Position numbers and translations under genes: made by a program. A stretch of 64,000 nucleotides of DNA, from contig JAHBWT010000007.1 of NCBI GenBank assembly GCA_019636815.1, positions 25,528-89,527 of the forward strand, given 5' to 3'. Under the pieces are notes generated by a model. The model did no database searches. It saw nothing but the letters and a program-made list of their open reading frames with translations, and was not told the DNA's origin. Source of the stretch: Nitrospira sp. Its GTDB lineage: Bacteria; Nitrospirota; Nitrospiria; Nitrospirales; Nitrospiraceae. Of this stretch, positions 7,957 to 16,585 are shown piece after piece. Each line of letters begins with the position of its first letter. Position 1 is the stretch's first letter.

Positions 7957-9177
7957 CTAACGAATGCCTAGTTCAGTGAGGACCGCCTGCGTTTCTTTCT
8001 TGGGGAGCCCGTTGAGGATCGCTTTCGCTTTTTGAACGTCGGCATCGACACCGAGCCCTGTCGCATAAATCCGGGCAAGAAATTTTTGGGCGGAGGTGAA
8101 TCCGTCGGCCGCAGTGGTTTCGAAACACGTCAGGATCCTCTTGTCGAAGGGCTTCAGGTAGGGGTTAAATCCGGCTTCATAGAGTGTGGCCAATAGAGTG
8201 TGGGCCTCTTCGCTCAATGCAACACCTTCCTTTAAAAGTACCCAAATCGCGTCTTCTCCGCGGCCCTGTCCGAGAAGGGCCTTTCCCAATGACTGTCGAT
8301 CACTGACGCGACTCATGTCCGGGTAGTCGTTCCAGAGTATGGCGCGGTAGGACTGGAAACCTTTGAGCAGCTCCGCTCGCTGCGGGGCGGTCAATCCCGG
8401 AGCAAGGGTCTGACGCCGCAATTTTGACAATGAGTGGAAGGATGTTTGCTCACCGATCTCAATGGCCTGCATCCACCAATAAATCGCCAGTCCAAGGTTT
8501 TTCACGACCCCTTGCCCGTCCTTGTATGCATTGCCAAGGAACAGCCGGGCTTGCGGCACACCTCCGGTAGCCGCAGCTTCGAGATGTGGGATGGCCTCTC
8601 GCATCCGTCCCGTGACTCTGAGCAGGAGTCCGAGGTGATGGTGTGCGTCAGAAAAATGTGGGTGCAGTTCGAGCGCTCGGCGATAGGACTGCATTGCGGA
8701 AGCCACATCGCCGAGTGAGTAATGAACATTTCCCAAGCTGTAGTGTGCCTGGAGAAGATTTGGTTCCAGCCGGAGCGCTTCTTTCAGAGCGGAGGCGGCC
8801 GCATGCCAATCTTGTTTTGCGGAGAGCAAGAGGCCTAGCTGGAGATGTGCGCGTCCATCATCTTGTTGCAGCCGAATGGCAGAGCGACATTCCTCGATGG
8901 CGGCGTCGAGCTCACCGAGGCGCAGCAGCGTGTCGGCAAGCTGGAGGCGGTACTCCGGGACATCTGGTAGGAGGCGGATTGCCCGCCGCAATGCCTCAAG
9001 CTCCGTCACCGCATCGGGTCGCTCGGTCGCTCCCGATTCTGAGGCTGCCTGAGGGGACTCGGACGTGTCTCCGCGGAGTGAGGGGCTGTGCTCGCCCACT
9101 GAATGTGCATGGGTAAGAGATGGAGAGAAAAGAAGCGCGGCGACTGTGATCGGTAAGAGTATCAATCCGGGATGCAT
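7957..9177 (-). CDS. Exported TPR/Sel1-repeat protein
   Basis: 406 residues with a signal peptide (LILLPITVAALLFSPSLTHA, probable cleavage after the AHA region). Four to five TPRs follow (about 55-200; YRLQLADTLLRLGELDAAIE, AHYSLGNVHYSLGDVASAMQ), then Sel1-like repeats (AAATGGVPQARLFLGNAY with KDGQGVVKN, and near the end SAQKFLARIYATGLGVDAD). The protein is therefore probably periplasmic and scaffold-like. It lies 4 nt upstream of the CHASE2-sigma-54 activator on the same strand. The obvious hypothesis is that this periplasmic repeat protein works with the extracytoplasmic CHASE2 sensor; this is inference from context only. Confidence 0.8.
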   Translation of the reverse strand: MHPGLILLPITVAALLFSPSLTHAHSVGEHSPSLRGDTSESPQAASESGATERPDAVTELEALRRAIRLLPDVPEYRLQLADTLLRLGELDAAIEECRSAIRLQQDDGRAHLQLGLLLSAKQDWHAAASALKEALRLEPNLLQAHYSLGNVHYSLGDVASAMQSYRRALELHPHFSDAHHHLGLLLRVTGRMREAIPHLEAAATGGVPQARLFLGNAYKDGQGVVKNLGLAIYWWMQAIEIGEQTSFHSLSKLRRQTLAPGLTAPQRAELLKGFQSYRAILWNDYPDMSRVSDRQSLGKALLGQGRGEDAIWVLLKEGVALSEEAHTLLATLYEAGFNPYLKPFDKRILTCFETTAADGFTSAQKFLARIYATGLGVDADVQKAKAILNGLPKKETQAVLTELGIR

Positions 9178-9256
9178 CGGGGCAGTTCACGCGTCCAGTG
9201 TGAGGCGCTACCACGCCAAATTATATCATCTCGGACGATGAAGAGAGGAACGGGTT

Positions 9257-9685
9257 CTACCCGGTCATGCGAAGTGGGGATGCCAGGTGGTCGATGGTTT
9301 CTTGAAGAGCTAACTCCGTCAGAGCAATGGGTTTATGAGATACACGCCAAACCGGTTCAAGCGGGTCTGGGTCATTCGCCAGGCGTGGAATCACATGCCA
9401 ATGAACGTGCGGGAGCTGATTGCCAAGGAGTTCATAGTTGATCTTCTTCGCGTGATAGATTTCAGCCAGAGTTTTGGCCACGTGGTTGACCTCTTCGATC
9501 AGCCGGGAGCGTTCGGCCGGTGTCAGATGGAATAACTCCGTGGCGTGGCGCTGAAAGACGACAACCGTCCATCCTGGGAAGAATTGGTCATCATGGAGAT
9601 AGGCTTTGGACAGTCCGAGATCTGCGATGAAATGGTTTCGTCGAGGCCAGTTTCCCAGGCACGCGTTACATGTCGAGTGACTCAT
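9257..9685 (-). CDS. HIT-family nucleotide hydrolase/transferase
   Basis: About 142 residues. The histidine-triad motif HVHWHVIPR lies at about residues 98-106, preceded by the typical LLGNQLPHV loop. An N-terminal CNACLG (two Cys) may bind metal. HIT proteins hydrolyse or transfer nucleoside monophosphates from small nucleotides; the exact substrate cannot be read from sequence. The ATG at 9685 overlaps the TGA of the upstream gene (ATGA), which favours it over the ATG at 9706 and indicates translational coupling. This is one of two HIT genes in the window (the other is at 40,458). Confidence 0.85.
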   Translation of the reverse strand: MSHSTCNACLGNWPRRNHFIADLGLSKAYLHDDQFFPGWTVVVFQRHATELFHLTPAERSRLIEEVNHVAKTLAEIYHAKKINYELLGNQLPHVHWHVIPRLANDPDPLEPVWRVSHKPIALTELALQETIDHLASPLRMTG

Positions 9686-10323
9686 GGTCGACTCGCCTTG
9701 CGCCATTCTTCTTCCGTCAGGACGCCTTTCTTGATCAGCAGCTGAATGAGGGTATCGAGCGTTTTTCGATTCCCGACCGGCGGTGATTCCTGGGCCGGAG
9801 GTGTGGCTGTAGACGGGGACTCCATGCGCTTTGCGTCTGGAGGAGGCCGTTTCTGTCCGAGCACCTTGAATAAAGGAGTGAAGACCGCCACATAGTCGCG
9901 ATTTCTGATCCGGATGGCGGCCGGAAGACTCTCGGTCTGTGGTAGGAGATCCGGCAACGTCCCCGTCGGGATATGGAAAAAGGGTTTGCCGTCCTCCGTG
10001 TGGCCGTCTTGGTCCAGAATGTCGAACCGTTTCAAGAAGGATTCGCCCGTGAGGCCTTCTCGGTCTTCGCCCGCTAGGTTCGTAATCTTGTCGAGTACGA
10101 TCACCAGGGAATCGGCGGCAATGGTGTCCGGTGAGAGGTTCCTCACGCTCACGTCATAGCGATACTCGCTGGTGAAGTTGTCCCGGCCCTTCAATGTGAC
10201 GGTCACCTGCGTCTTTCCCGTCAAATCTGTCAGGTGGTCGAGCGATCCGGCAAGCGGGATCGTTGGATTGGCGAAGATCGTGGCGGCAGTGATCAGGTAA
10301 CCATATCGTAGCCAAGTCTGCAT
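9682..10323 (-). CDS. Exported protein of unknown function
   Basis: 213 residues with a probable signal peptide (LRYGYLITAATIFANPTIPLA) and a beta-rich middle (TQVTVTLKGRDNFTSEYRYD, VSVRNLSPDTIAADSLVIVL), a pattern seen in Ig-like or cohesin-like extracellular domains. A proline-rich linker (about 155-185) leads to a short helical tail LIQLLIKKGVLTEEEWRKA. That tail resembles the SHOCT-like 'x-L-x-x-G-I-L-T-E-E-E-F' oligomerisation motif. The stop overlaps the start of the HIT gene. The family is not recognised; export and the tail motif are the only firm points. Confidence 0.55.
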   Translation of the reverse strand: MQTWLRYGYLITAATIFANPTIPLAGSLDHLTDLTGKTQVTVTLKGRDNFTSEYRYDVSVRNLSPDTIAADSLVIVLDKITNLAGEDREGLTGESFLKRFDILDQDGHTEDGKPFFHIPTGTLPDLLPQTESLPAAIRIRNRDYVAVFTPLFKVLGQKRPPPDAKRMESPSTATPPAQESPPVGNRKTLDTLIQLLIKKGVLTEEEWRKASRP

Positions 10324-10476
10324 GAACGCCTTGTCTCACCGTAATGGCACCGATTGAGCATAGCAAAATTGGTGGGATTCGGCGAGCAATCGGTAGGAGG
10401 TTCCTTGACACCTCCTTTCGACCGACGATATTCTCCCGCCATTGCATGGGGCACTCAGGAATCTTTATCTGCGGTC

Positions 10477-11352
10477 ATGTCAAATTCTTATCGCATGAAG
10501 TCATCGGGCATCTCGCACTCGCTGATCAATGAGCTCATGAGGCTCTATGACTATCCTCATCCGCATCACCCAAAGCGAACAATCCACGGCTATGATCGTC
10601 CGCATGCCCTGCGAACAGCGAGGATGTGTGTGGCTGTCGCGAGCCGCTTAGGGCATCCTCGCGATCGGATACAGCTCTATCATGTTGCCTGTCTCCTGCA
10701 CGATCTGGGCCGTGCCGGGCTTGATCGGCAACTTTTTGGAACCATTTGGTCTTGGGCTAAGCAACGGGGTATTCCAACAAGGCCCCGTGAATGGCGTGCC
10801 GTTCATCCACGGACCACCTATGGACGGGAGACGGAAGCCTTTGTTTCCCTGTATCGCCGGGATCTTGAAGCATCCGGCGTGCCCATGGATGCGTGGGCTG
10901 TCGAACAGATCGAAATGCGTCTTGGCTATGCTCGCCGTCTTGCCAGGCGTTTGCGGGCTGTGAGGCCTGCGTTGAAGACGCTTGGAGTTGAGTGGGAGCC
11001 TTGGATGCAGCAGGTGATGCTGTATTACTATTATCCGGAACGGCTGGCCAAGGCCAAGGCCTGGGTAAGACAACTGGCTGAAATCCTCGTCGCGTGTGAG
11101 CAGTTTGAAGCGTATAGCAACCGGCGACGGGGGCAAGATTACTACGCTCGAAAAAAAGAAAGCGTACCGGAGGCCTTTGCCTATCTCGAGAAGCTGGAAC
11201 AAGAGGGCATTCTCAGCAGCGAGGTCTTGAATGCCGTACGGTTGTTGTCGGCTGAAGGTGCGTTCGATACCATTCTAGCGGAGGCACGAGGAGAGCCGCT
11301 GTCGCGAAGTGACCGCCGTTATCTTCGCAGTTTCATGGATAGAAGCGTCTAA
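10477..11352 (+). CDS. HD-domain metal-dependent phosphohydrolase
   Basis: About 291 residues from MSNSYRMKSSG; the 41 residues encoded further upstream in frame do not look like protein. The HD signature is visible: H in the HALRTAR segment, then the HD pair in YHVACLLHDLGRAGLD, plus a later YRRDLEASG helix region. The rest is helical and basic. HD proteins cleave phosphate esters, often of nucleotides or cyclic dinucleotides; nothing here fixes the substrate and no HD-GYP motif is seen. The TAA overlaps the ATG of the YjbQ gene, and htrA and the proteasome operon follow. Confidence 0.75.
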   Translation: MSNSYRMKSSGISHSLINELMRLYDYPHPHHPKRTIHGYDRPHALRTARMCVAVASRLGHPRDRIQLYHVACLLHDLGRAGLDRQLFGTIWSWAKQRGIPTRPREWRAVHPRTTYGRETEAFVSLYRRDLEASGVPMDAWAVEQIEMRLGYARRLARRLRAVRPALKTLGVEWEPWMQQVMLYYYYPERLAKAKAWVRQLAEILVACEQFEAYSNRRRGQDYYARKKESVPEAFAYLEKLEQEGILSSEVLNAVRLLSAEGAFDTILAEARGEPLSRSDRRYLRSFMDRSV

Positions 11353-11774
11353 TGGCCGTCCGAACCGTTCCCTTGACCATCCGCATGGGAGGTGGCACGG
11401 ACATTGAGAACATTACACAATCCGTGGCCGAGGCCGTCGCGGCGTCGAACCTTCGAGACGGAATTGTGACGGTGTTCGTCAAGCATACGACCGCCTCGAT
11501 CATGATGATCGAGGATGAACCTGGGATTCGCGCCGACACCAGAACGTTCTGGGATCGAGTCATTCCTCCGGACTCTAGCTGGCAGCATAACACCGTAAAT
11601 CCAGGGGAGGACAACGGTCACAGCCACCTTCGAGGACAGCTTCAGGGGCCTTCTCTCACCATTCCCTTTGCCGCCGGCACCCTTCTTCTAGGAACATGGC
11701 AACAAGTCGTCCTGGTCGATTTCGACACCCGTGCGAGAACGCGTGAACTTATCGTGCAGGTTCTGGGTGAATAA
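11352..11774 (+). CDS. YjbQ/UPF0047 family protein (secondary thiamine-phosphate synthase-like)
   Basis: 140 residues with the family core: FVKHTTASIMMIEDEPG, then the acidic/His cluster PGEDNGHSHLRGQLQGPSL and the C-terminal GTWQQVVLVDFD. The proteins form small trimers with a conserved H/E site, and a weak thiamine-phosphate synthase activity is known for the E. coli member; the physiological role is unsettled. The start overlaps the stop of the HD gene by one base. The last 8 bases overlap the GTG start of the HtrA-like gene, so all three are one translationally coupled unit. Confidence 0.85.
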   Translation: MAVRTVPLTIRMGGGTDIENITQSVAEAVAASNLRDGIVTVFVKHTTASIMMIEDEPGIRADTRTFWDRVIPPDSSWQHNTVNPGEDNGHSHLRGQLQGPSLTIPFAAGTLLLGTWQQVVLVDFDTRARTRELIVQVLGE

Positions 11775-12891
11775 GAGTATAGGATCGGTAACTCTCCTCC
11801 TGCTTTTCAGCACAACAGTTGCGCTGTCGGCCACGACGTTGGGAGAGTGGGGTAAACCTCTTGGCGCTGTGTACGACGGCCCGGAAGGTAAGCCACGCCC
11901 CGTTTCCCCGCCTCCCGCCGAGTTAGAGGCTGACGAACGGGCAACGGTGGCCGTCTTTGAGCGGGCGGCGAAATCGGTCGTATTCATCGCGAACACGGCC
12001 ATACAGCGGGATTTCTGGTCGCTCGACATTATGGAGGTGCCGCAAGGATCGGGGTCGGGCTTCATTTGGAACCAGCAAGGCCATATCGTCACGAACTTTC
12101 ACGTCATTTACGGCGCCAACTCCATCAAGGTGACGTTGGCGGATCGTACCGAGTACCAGGCGAAAGTGGTCGGAGCCGATCCTGATCATGATCTGGCGGT
12201 ACTCCAGATCCAGGTGCCGGATGGCCGATTGGAGCCGTTGGCGATCGGTTCTTCTCATGACTTGCGTGTGGGACAAAAGGTGCTTGCGATCGGAAACCCC
12301 TTCGGGCTTGACCATACGTTGACGACGGGAGTCGTGAGTGCGTTGGGGAGAACGATCAAATCGATGTCCAATCGCACGATTGAAGGCGTGATCCAAACCG
12401 ACGCCGCGATCAATCCTGGAAACTCGGGCGGTCCCTTGCTCGACAGTGCCGGACGCCTGATCGGGGTGAATACACAAATCGTGAGTCCAAGCGGAGCGTA
12501 TGCCGGAATCGGCTTCGCCGTTCCCGTCGATACCGTGAACCGCATCGTTCCCGAACTCATCAAGCACGGAAAACTCATTCGTCCTGGCCTGGGTGTCTCT
12601 CTCGTTCCGGATGCGATGGCGAAACGGTGGAGAATCAAGGGGTTGATCATCGGCAAGGTGACCAGGGGTGGGCCGGCTGATCGCGCAGGCCTGAAGGGCG
12701 CGCGTGAAACCATGGCTGGCCGGATCCAGCTCGGCGACATCATCGTGTCGGTCGCCGGGAAGCCGATGACCACTGTTGACGATCTGATGGACGTGATGGA
12801 AGAACACAAAGTCGGTGATCGCGTGAGCGTGGAGATACTGCGCGGAAATCGGCGTGAAAAGGTTTCGGTAATCCTTCAGGCCGTCAATTAG
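11767..12891 (+). CDS. HtrA/Deg-family periplasmic serine protease with one PDZ domain
   Basis: About 374 residues. The GTG at 11767 is chosen because it gives a clean signal peptide (SVTLLLLFSTTVALSA); a longer frame begins inside yjbQ. The trypsin-like triad is complete: H112 in IVTNFHVI, D142 in DHDLAVL and S220 in NPGNSGGPLLD. A single PDZ domain occupies about 275-370 (GLGVSLVPDAMAKRW, GRIQLGDIIVSVAGKPM). One PDZ makes it DegS/HtrA2-like rather than two-PDZ DegP. No transmembrane anchor remains if the signal is cleaved. It precedes mpa by 65 nt on the same strand, placing an envelope protease next to the cytoplasmic proteasome genes. Confidence 0.9.
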   Translation: MNKSIGSVTLLLLFSTTVALSATTLGEWGKPLGAVYDGPEGKPRPVSPPPAELEADERATVAVFERAAKSVVFIANTAIQRDFWSLDIMEVPQGSGSGFIWNQQGHIVTNFHVIYGANSIKVTLADRTEYQAKVVGADPDHDLAVLQIQVPDGRLEPLAIGSSHDLRVGQKVLAIGNPFGLDHTLTTGVVSALGRTIKSMSNRTIEGVIQTDAAINPGNSGGPLLDSAGRLIGVNTQIVSPSGAYAGIGFAVPVDTVNRIVPELIKHGKLIRPGLGVSLVPDAMAKRWRIKGLIIGKVTRGGPADRAGLKGARETMAGRIQLGDIIVSVAGKPMTTVDDLMDVMEEHKVGDRVSVEILRGNRREKVSVILQAVN

Positions 12892-12956
12892 CACGACGGC
12901 AATTCAGAGCAGACGTATGGTAGGATCATCTGACTAAGTCTTCTCGATGAGGATCC

Positions 12957-14693
12957 ATGAGTGATCACAGATCTTCCGATCATGGTGAGCCCGCCGGTCA
13001 GAGCGATGCCGCATCGCTAAAAACCGGGACCGATCCGCTCGAATTGATCGAACAATGCTTGGCTTCCTTCCCCGAGGATGATCCTCGACAGAAGCTGCTC
13101 TATAAGTTGCGTCATGCTGTCCTGTTATCTCAGGCCGCCTATCAGCAGCGCGAGCTGGAATTCAAAAAAGTCAGTGAGGTGGTGGCCAAGCTCACGGCGC
13201 CGGCGAACCGTATCGGCACCCTGCTCGGTCTGCCAGGCGAAGGATTCGCCCGCATCGTGGTCGGTGGGGCCGAGTATTACACCAACGTAGATCCTCGTGT
13301 GCCCGAATCCGATCTCAAGATTGGAACGCAGATTCTCGTCAACGAAGCCTATGCGGTGATTAAGACATTGGGCTACGATCGAAACGGGCCCATATTGAAA
13401 CTGACTGAGGCGATGCCCGACGGGCGATTACGGTTTGAACAGGACATGGGCCGACAATCATTGATCTTGCAGCGATCGACTGATTTGATCGGAGTGGATC
13501 TCACGGCAGGTGACGAAATTCGAATCGACCCGAGCCATCATGTGGCAATCGAAAAACTAGGAGATCGTAAATCAAGCCGGCATGCTCTCGATGAAACGCC
13601 GACGGTGACCTGGCAGCAGATCGGTGGCCAGAAGGAAGCGATAGCCGCGATTCGAAAGGCGATTGAATATCCTCTGCTGCATGCTCAGACCTTTGAGCGG
13701 TTCAAGTTCGCACAACCGAAAGGCTTTCTTCTCTACGGGCCACCGGGGTGTGGGAAGACGCTCATTGGACAAGCGGCAGCGGGGAGTCTTTCCAAGTTGG
13801 TCAGCGAATCCAATCACGAGCAATCCTCGGGGGCGGACAAGCGCCTTCCGGTGACGAGCGGAACATTTCTTCACGTCAAGGGGCCGGAAATCCTGAACAT
13901 GTGGCTCGGCGAATCGGAACGGATGGTTCGCGACCTCTTTGAAGAGGCTCGCGCGAGACGCAAGAGCGGCGCGCTCCCGTTCATCTTTATCGACGAAGCC
14001 GAGTCGATTCTGGGAACCCGGCGGGCCATGCGATCCTTCAATATTTCGAACACGCTCGTTCCGATGTTTTGCAGCGAAATGGACGGGATCGAATCGCTGC
14101 GTGATGTGGTGATTATTCTGGCTTCCAACCGACCTGATTTGATCGATCCGGCGGTGCTGCGTCCAGGTCGTATCGACCGCAAGATCAAAGTGAGTCGGCC
14201 GGACAAGGACGCGGCGGCCCAGATTCTCAAGGTGTACTTAACCGAGGACCTACCACTGGACTCGGTATTGGTCGAGGAGCGAGGTGGCGAGCACGCCTAC
14301 GCGGTGGCGTCGCTCGTCGAAGATGTCGTTGAGTCCATCTTCCAACGGACGGCGGACAATCGGCTTCTCTCGATCAGGCTGAGGAGCGGTCAAAGCAAGG
14401 TCCTCTATCGCGGCGATCTTGTGAGTGGAGCCATCTTGGCGTCGATCGTTCAACGTGCCAAAGAAAAGGCGATCGACCGCACGATTCAGACCGGCCAGCC
14501 GGTGGGATTGCTGGCCAGGGATTTGCTGGATAGCGTCTCCGAGGAATTCAGAGAAGGCGAAATGTTGCCACCTGATGACGCGGCAGAAGAATGGCTGAAG
14601 CTATTGGATCATCACCCTGAACAGGTGGTTGGAGTCTCTTCGTTCAGGCATGGCCGCCAGACCCAGGAACGGCTCGTGAATCAAATCATTTAG
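12957..14693 (+). CDS. mpa: Proteasome-associated AAA+ ATPase (Mpa/ARC)
   Basis: 578 residues. A short N-terminal coiled coil (about 40-75, LLYKLRHAVLLSQAAYQQRE) precedes two OB-type domains (about 80-215), a single AAA+ module with Walker A GPPGCGKT (about 261-268) and Walker B FIFIDEAES (D346, E347), and the SRH region RPDLIDPAVLRPGRIDRK. In actinobacteria this ring binds the modifier through the coiled coil, unfolds pupylated substrates and feeds them to the 20S core. The mycobacterial protein ends in GQYL, whose penultimate Tyr opens the proteasome gate; here the C-terminus is LVNQII with no Tyr. GAGGA lies 4 nt before the ATG. It is the first gene of the UBact/proteasome run. Confidence 0.95.
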   Translation: MSDHRSSDHGEPAGQSDAASLKTGTDPLELIEQCLASFPEDDPRQKLLYKLRHAVLLSQAAYQQRELEFKKVSEVVAKLTAPANRIGTLLGLPGEGFARIVVGGAEYYTNVDPRVPESDLKIGTQILVNEAYAVIKTLGYDRNGPILKLTEAMPDGRLRFEQDMGRQSLILQRSTDLIGVDLTAGDEIRIDPSHHVAIEKLGDRKSSRHALDETPTVTWQQIGGQKEAIAAIRKAIEYPLLHAQTFERFKFAQPKGFLLYGPPGCGKTLIGQAAAGSLSKLVSESNHEQSSGADKRLPVTSGTFLHVKGPEILNMWLGESERMVRDLFEEARARRKSGALPFIFIDEAESILGTRRAMRSFNISNTLVPMFCSEMDGIESLRDVVIILASNRPDLIDPAVLRPGRIDRKIKVSRPDKDAAAQILKVYLTEDLPLDSVLVEERGGEHAYAVASLVEDVVESIFQRTADNRLLSIRLRSGQSKVLYRGDLVSGAILASIVQRAKEKAIDRTIQTGQPVGLLARDLLDSVSEEFREGEMLPPDDAAEEWLKLLDHHPEQVVGVSSFRHGRQTQERLVNQII

Positions 14694-14780
14694 CTGTACA
14701 TGGTCTACAACATCGTTAAGTCGTGAGGCATCAAAGAAAGTCCATTGACGTGATCAGTTGTGACATGGTGACCAACCAAC

Positions 14781-16307
14781 GTGCGTCTCTTCGGGATTGA
14801 AACGGAATACGGCATCACGCGCGACGATGTGGACGGGGTCGATCCGGTCGTCGAATCAATGGAATTGGTGCGCGCTTACCTGGCAGCCTCCTTTGAACGG
14901 CGTTGGGATTATGCCGGCGAGGATCCGCATGAGGATGCTCGCGGATTCCGTGTCTCGGGTTTGCAGCAGGATAGAGAGGAAGACGAGTTCGAAAAACGCG
15001 ATGCCCATCGTCCCTTCTCGTTCCATGAAATGAAAAGCGACCTCGTGTTGCCCAATGGCGCGCGTTTCTACAACGACCACACCCATCCTGAATATTCCAC
15101 ACCCGAGTGTCGGACGCTGAAAGACCTGGTGACTCAAGATCGCGCGGGGGAGCGCATCCTCCGGCGCGCCGCCCAGCGGCGTAATAAGGCGTTGGGGGGA
15201 GAGCATGTCCGACTCTACAAGAACAACACGGATTTCCACGGGCACAGTTACGGGTGTCACGACAACTATCTCGTGGCACGGTCCATTCCCTTTCCGAATC
15301 TCGTTGTTGGTTTGGTGCCGTTTTTGGTGAGTCGACAGGTTATCGCCGGCGCGGGGAAGGTCGGGACTGAAGCGCAGGAGTCCGGACATGTTCCAGGGTG
15401 GTATCAGCTCTCGCAACGCGCCGACTTTATGGAGGCGGAGTTGGGCGTTGATACCATGCACAACCGTCCCATTCTCAACACCAGAGATGAACCCCATGCG
15501 GATCGCGGGAAGTATCGACGGCTCCATCTCATCATCGGGGATGCCAATATGTGCGAGTATGCGACAGCGCTCAAAGTCGGGACAACACGGCTTGTTCTCG
15601 ATCTGATCGAGCGCGGAGCGGCGCCGGTTTTCGAACTCGATCAACCGGTGACCGCTGTGAAACGGTTGTCGCGAGACCCAGACCTCAAGACGGTCGTCAA
15701 GCTCAAGAATGGGCAGAGACTCTCAGCCGTGGATATTCAAGAATCCTATTGCGACGTCGCGAGGCGGGTGCTTTTCGGTACCGACGAGGAAACGGATTGG
15801 TTATTAGGTGAATGGGCTGAGACTCTGCAGCTGCTGGCGCGGAACCGTTCACGGTTGGTTGGGAAGCTGGATTGGGTCACGAAACAGTGGTTGATCGAGA
15901 CCTTCATGCGGGAAGAACGGATTGGTTGGAACGATCCTTGGTTGGCCAGCTTGGACTTGGAGTACCATAATGTGAATCCCGAACAGGGACTGTACTCAGG
16001 ATTGGAAGCGGAAGGACAAACGTGGCGGATGACCACCGACGAGGGGATCGAAGAGGCAATGCGGAACGGCCCAACAGATACTCGTGGCGGATTGCGGGGG
16101 CTTTGCGTTCAGCGGTTTTCTGATCAGATCACGTCGATGCAGTGGGAGCGCATCCAGTTTGTCGGTGGAACACGCTCTCGTAATTTGGACATGGGGGATC
16201 TCTTCGATCCGCAAGCGGTGCGACGATGTGCACAGGTCTTTCAGGAGGCCACTTCACCGGCTGAGGCGTTGGCGGCGTGGAGCCACGGAAAGGATAGGGA
16301 GCTATGA
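14781..16307 (+). CDS. dop: Dop: Pup/UBact deamidase-depupylase homologue
   Basis: 508 residues of the carboxylate-amine ligase-like Dop/PafA fold. The N-terminal LFGIETEYG carries the metal-binding Glu, and NGARFYNDHTHPEY carries the active-site Asp. It is assigned to Dop and not PafA because it has the Dop-specific insertion before that motif (WDYAGEDPHEDARGFRVS, about residues 41-58) and a Dop-like C-terminal part (MQWERIQFVGG). The start is a GTG at 14781. Dop deamidates Pup ending in Gln and removes it from substrates. Here the modifier already ends in Glu, so only removal should be needed (inference). The last four bases (ATGA) start the modifier gene. Confidence 0.9.
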   Translation: MRLFGIETEYGITRDDVDGVDPVVESMELVRAYLAASFERRWDYAGEDPHEDARGFRVSGLQQDREEDEFEKRDAHRPFSFHEMKSDLVLPNGARFYNDHTHPEYSTPECRTLKDLVTQDRAGERILRRAAQRRNKALGGEHVRLYKNNTDFHGHSYGCHDNYLVARSIPFPNLVVGLVPFLVSRQVIAGAGKVGTEAQESGHVPGWYQLSQRADFMEAELGVDTMHNRPILNTRDEPHADRGKYRRLHLIIGDANMCEYATALKVGTTRLVLDLIERGAAPVFELDQPVTAVKRLSRDPDLKTVVKLKNGQRLSAVDIQESYCDVARRVLFGTDEETDWLLGEWAETLQLLARNRSRLVGKLDWVTKQWLIETFMREERIGWNDPWLASLDLEYHNVNPEQGLYSGLEAEGQTWRMTTDEGIEEAMRNGPTDTRGGLRGLCVQRFSDQITSMQWERIQFVGGTRSRNLDMGDLFDPQAVRRCAQVFQEATSPAEALAAWSHGKDREL

Positions 16308-16495
16308 AACACAGTACAATGCCGGAACGGCGTGAAGGGCCAGTTGATCCCATGCCCAAGTCTCCCCGTCCCGAAGAGGGAGGCGGGCCACGGCGCCCGG
16401 AAACTGGATCGCCGGACAAAGATAGCCTCATGAAACGGATGCGCAAAGTCGATCCCAAACAAGCTGAACGGTATCGGCAACGAACAGGGGAGTAA
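16304..16495 (+). CDS. UBact/Pup-like protein modifier
   Basis: 63 residues, disordered in character: rich in P, G, E and R (RPEEGGGPRRPETGSPD), followed by a charged helix-prone region DSLMKRMRKVDPKQAERYRQ and the C-terminal R-T-G-E. This is the layout of UBact, the Pup-like modifier of Nitrospirae and some other Gram-negative groups; it ends in Gly-Glu where Pup has Gly-Gly-Glu/Gln. PafA would ligate the C-terminal Glu side chain to substrate lysines. Because Glu is encoded directly, no deamidation step is needed. The ATG overlaps the dop stop, and prcB follows after 90 nt. The family is recognised from sequence and position together. Confidence 0.93.
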   Translation: MKHSTMPERREGPVDPMPKSPRPEEGGGPRRPETGSPDKDSLMKRMRKVDPKQAERYRQRTGE

Positions 16496-16585
16496 TCAAG
16501 AAGTCGTAAGGTCCGAGTCAGTCGTTAACGTAGGCCAGCACTCGAGGCTCAGCACGTTTCACTCAGTGCTCGGTGAGGAATGGGC

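Noticed and set aside
11923..12894. A 323-codon open frame on the minus strand opposite the HtrA-like gene
   Set aside because: It mirrors the codons of a protein with a complete catalytic triad and has no domain or ribosome site of its own.
14856..15644. A 262-codon open frame on the minus strand inside dop
   Set aside because: Antisense shadow of a clearly conserved protein; arginine/isoleucine-biased text with no motif.
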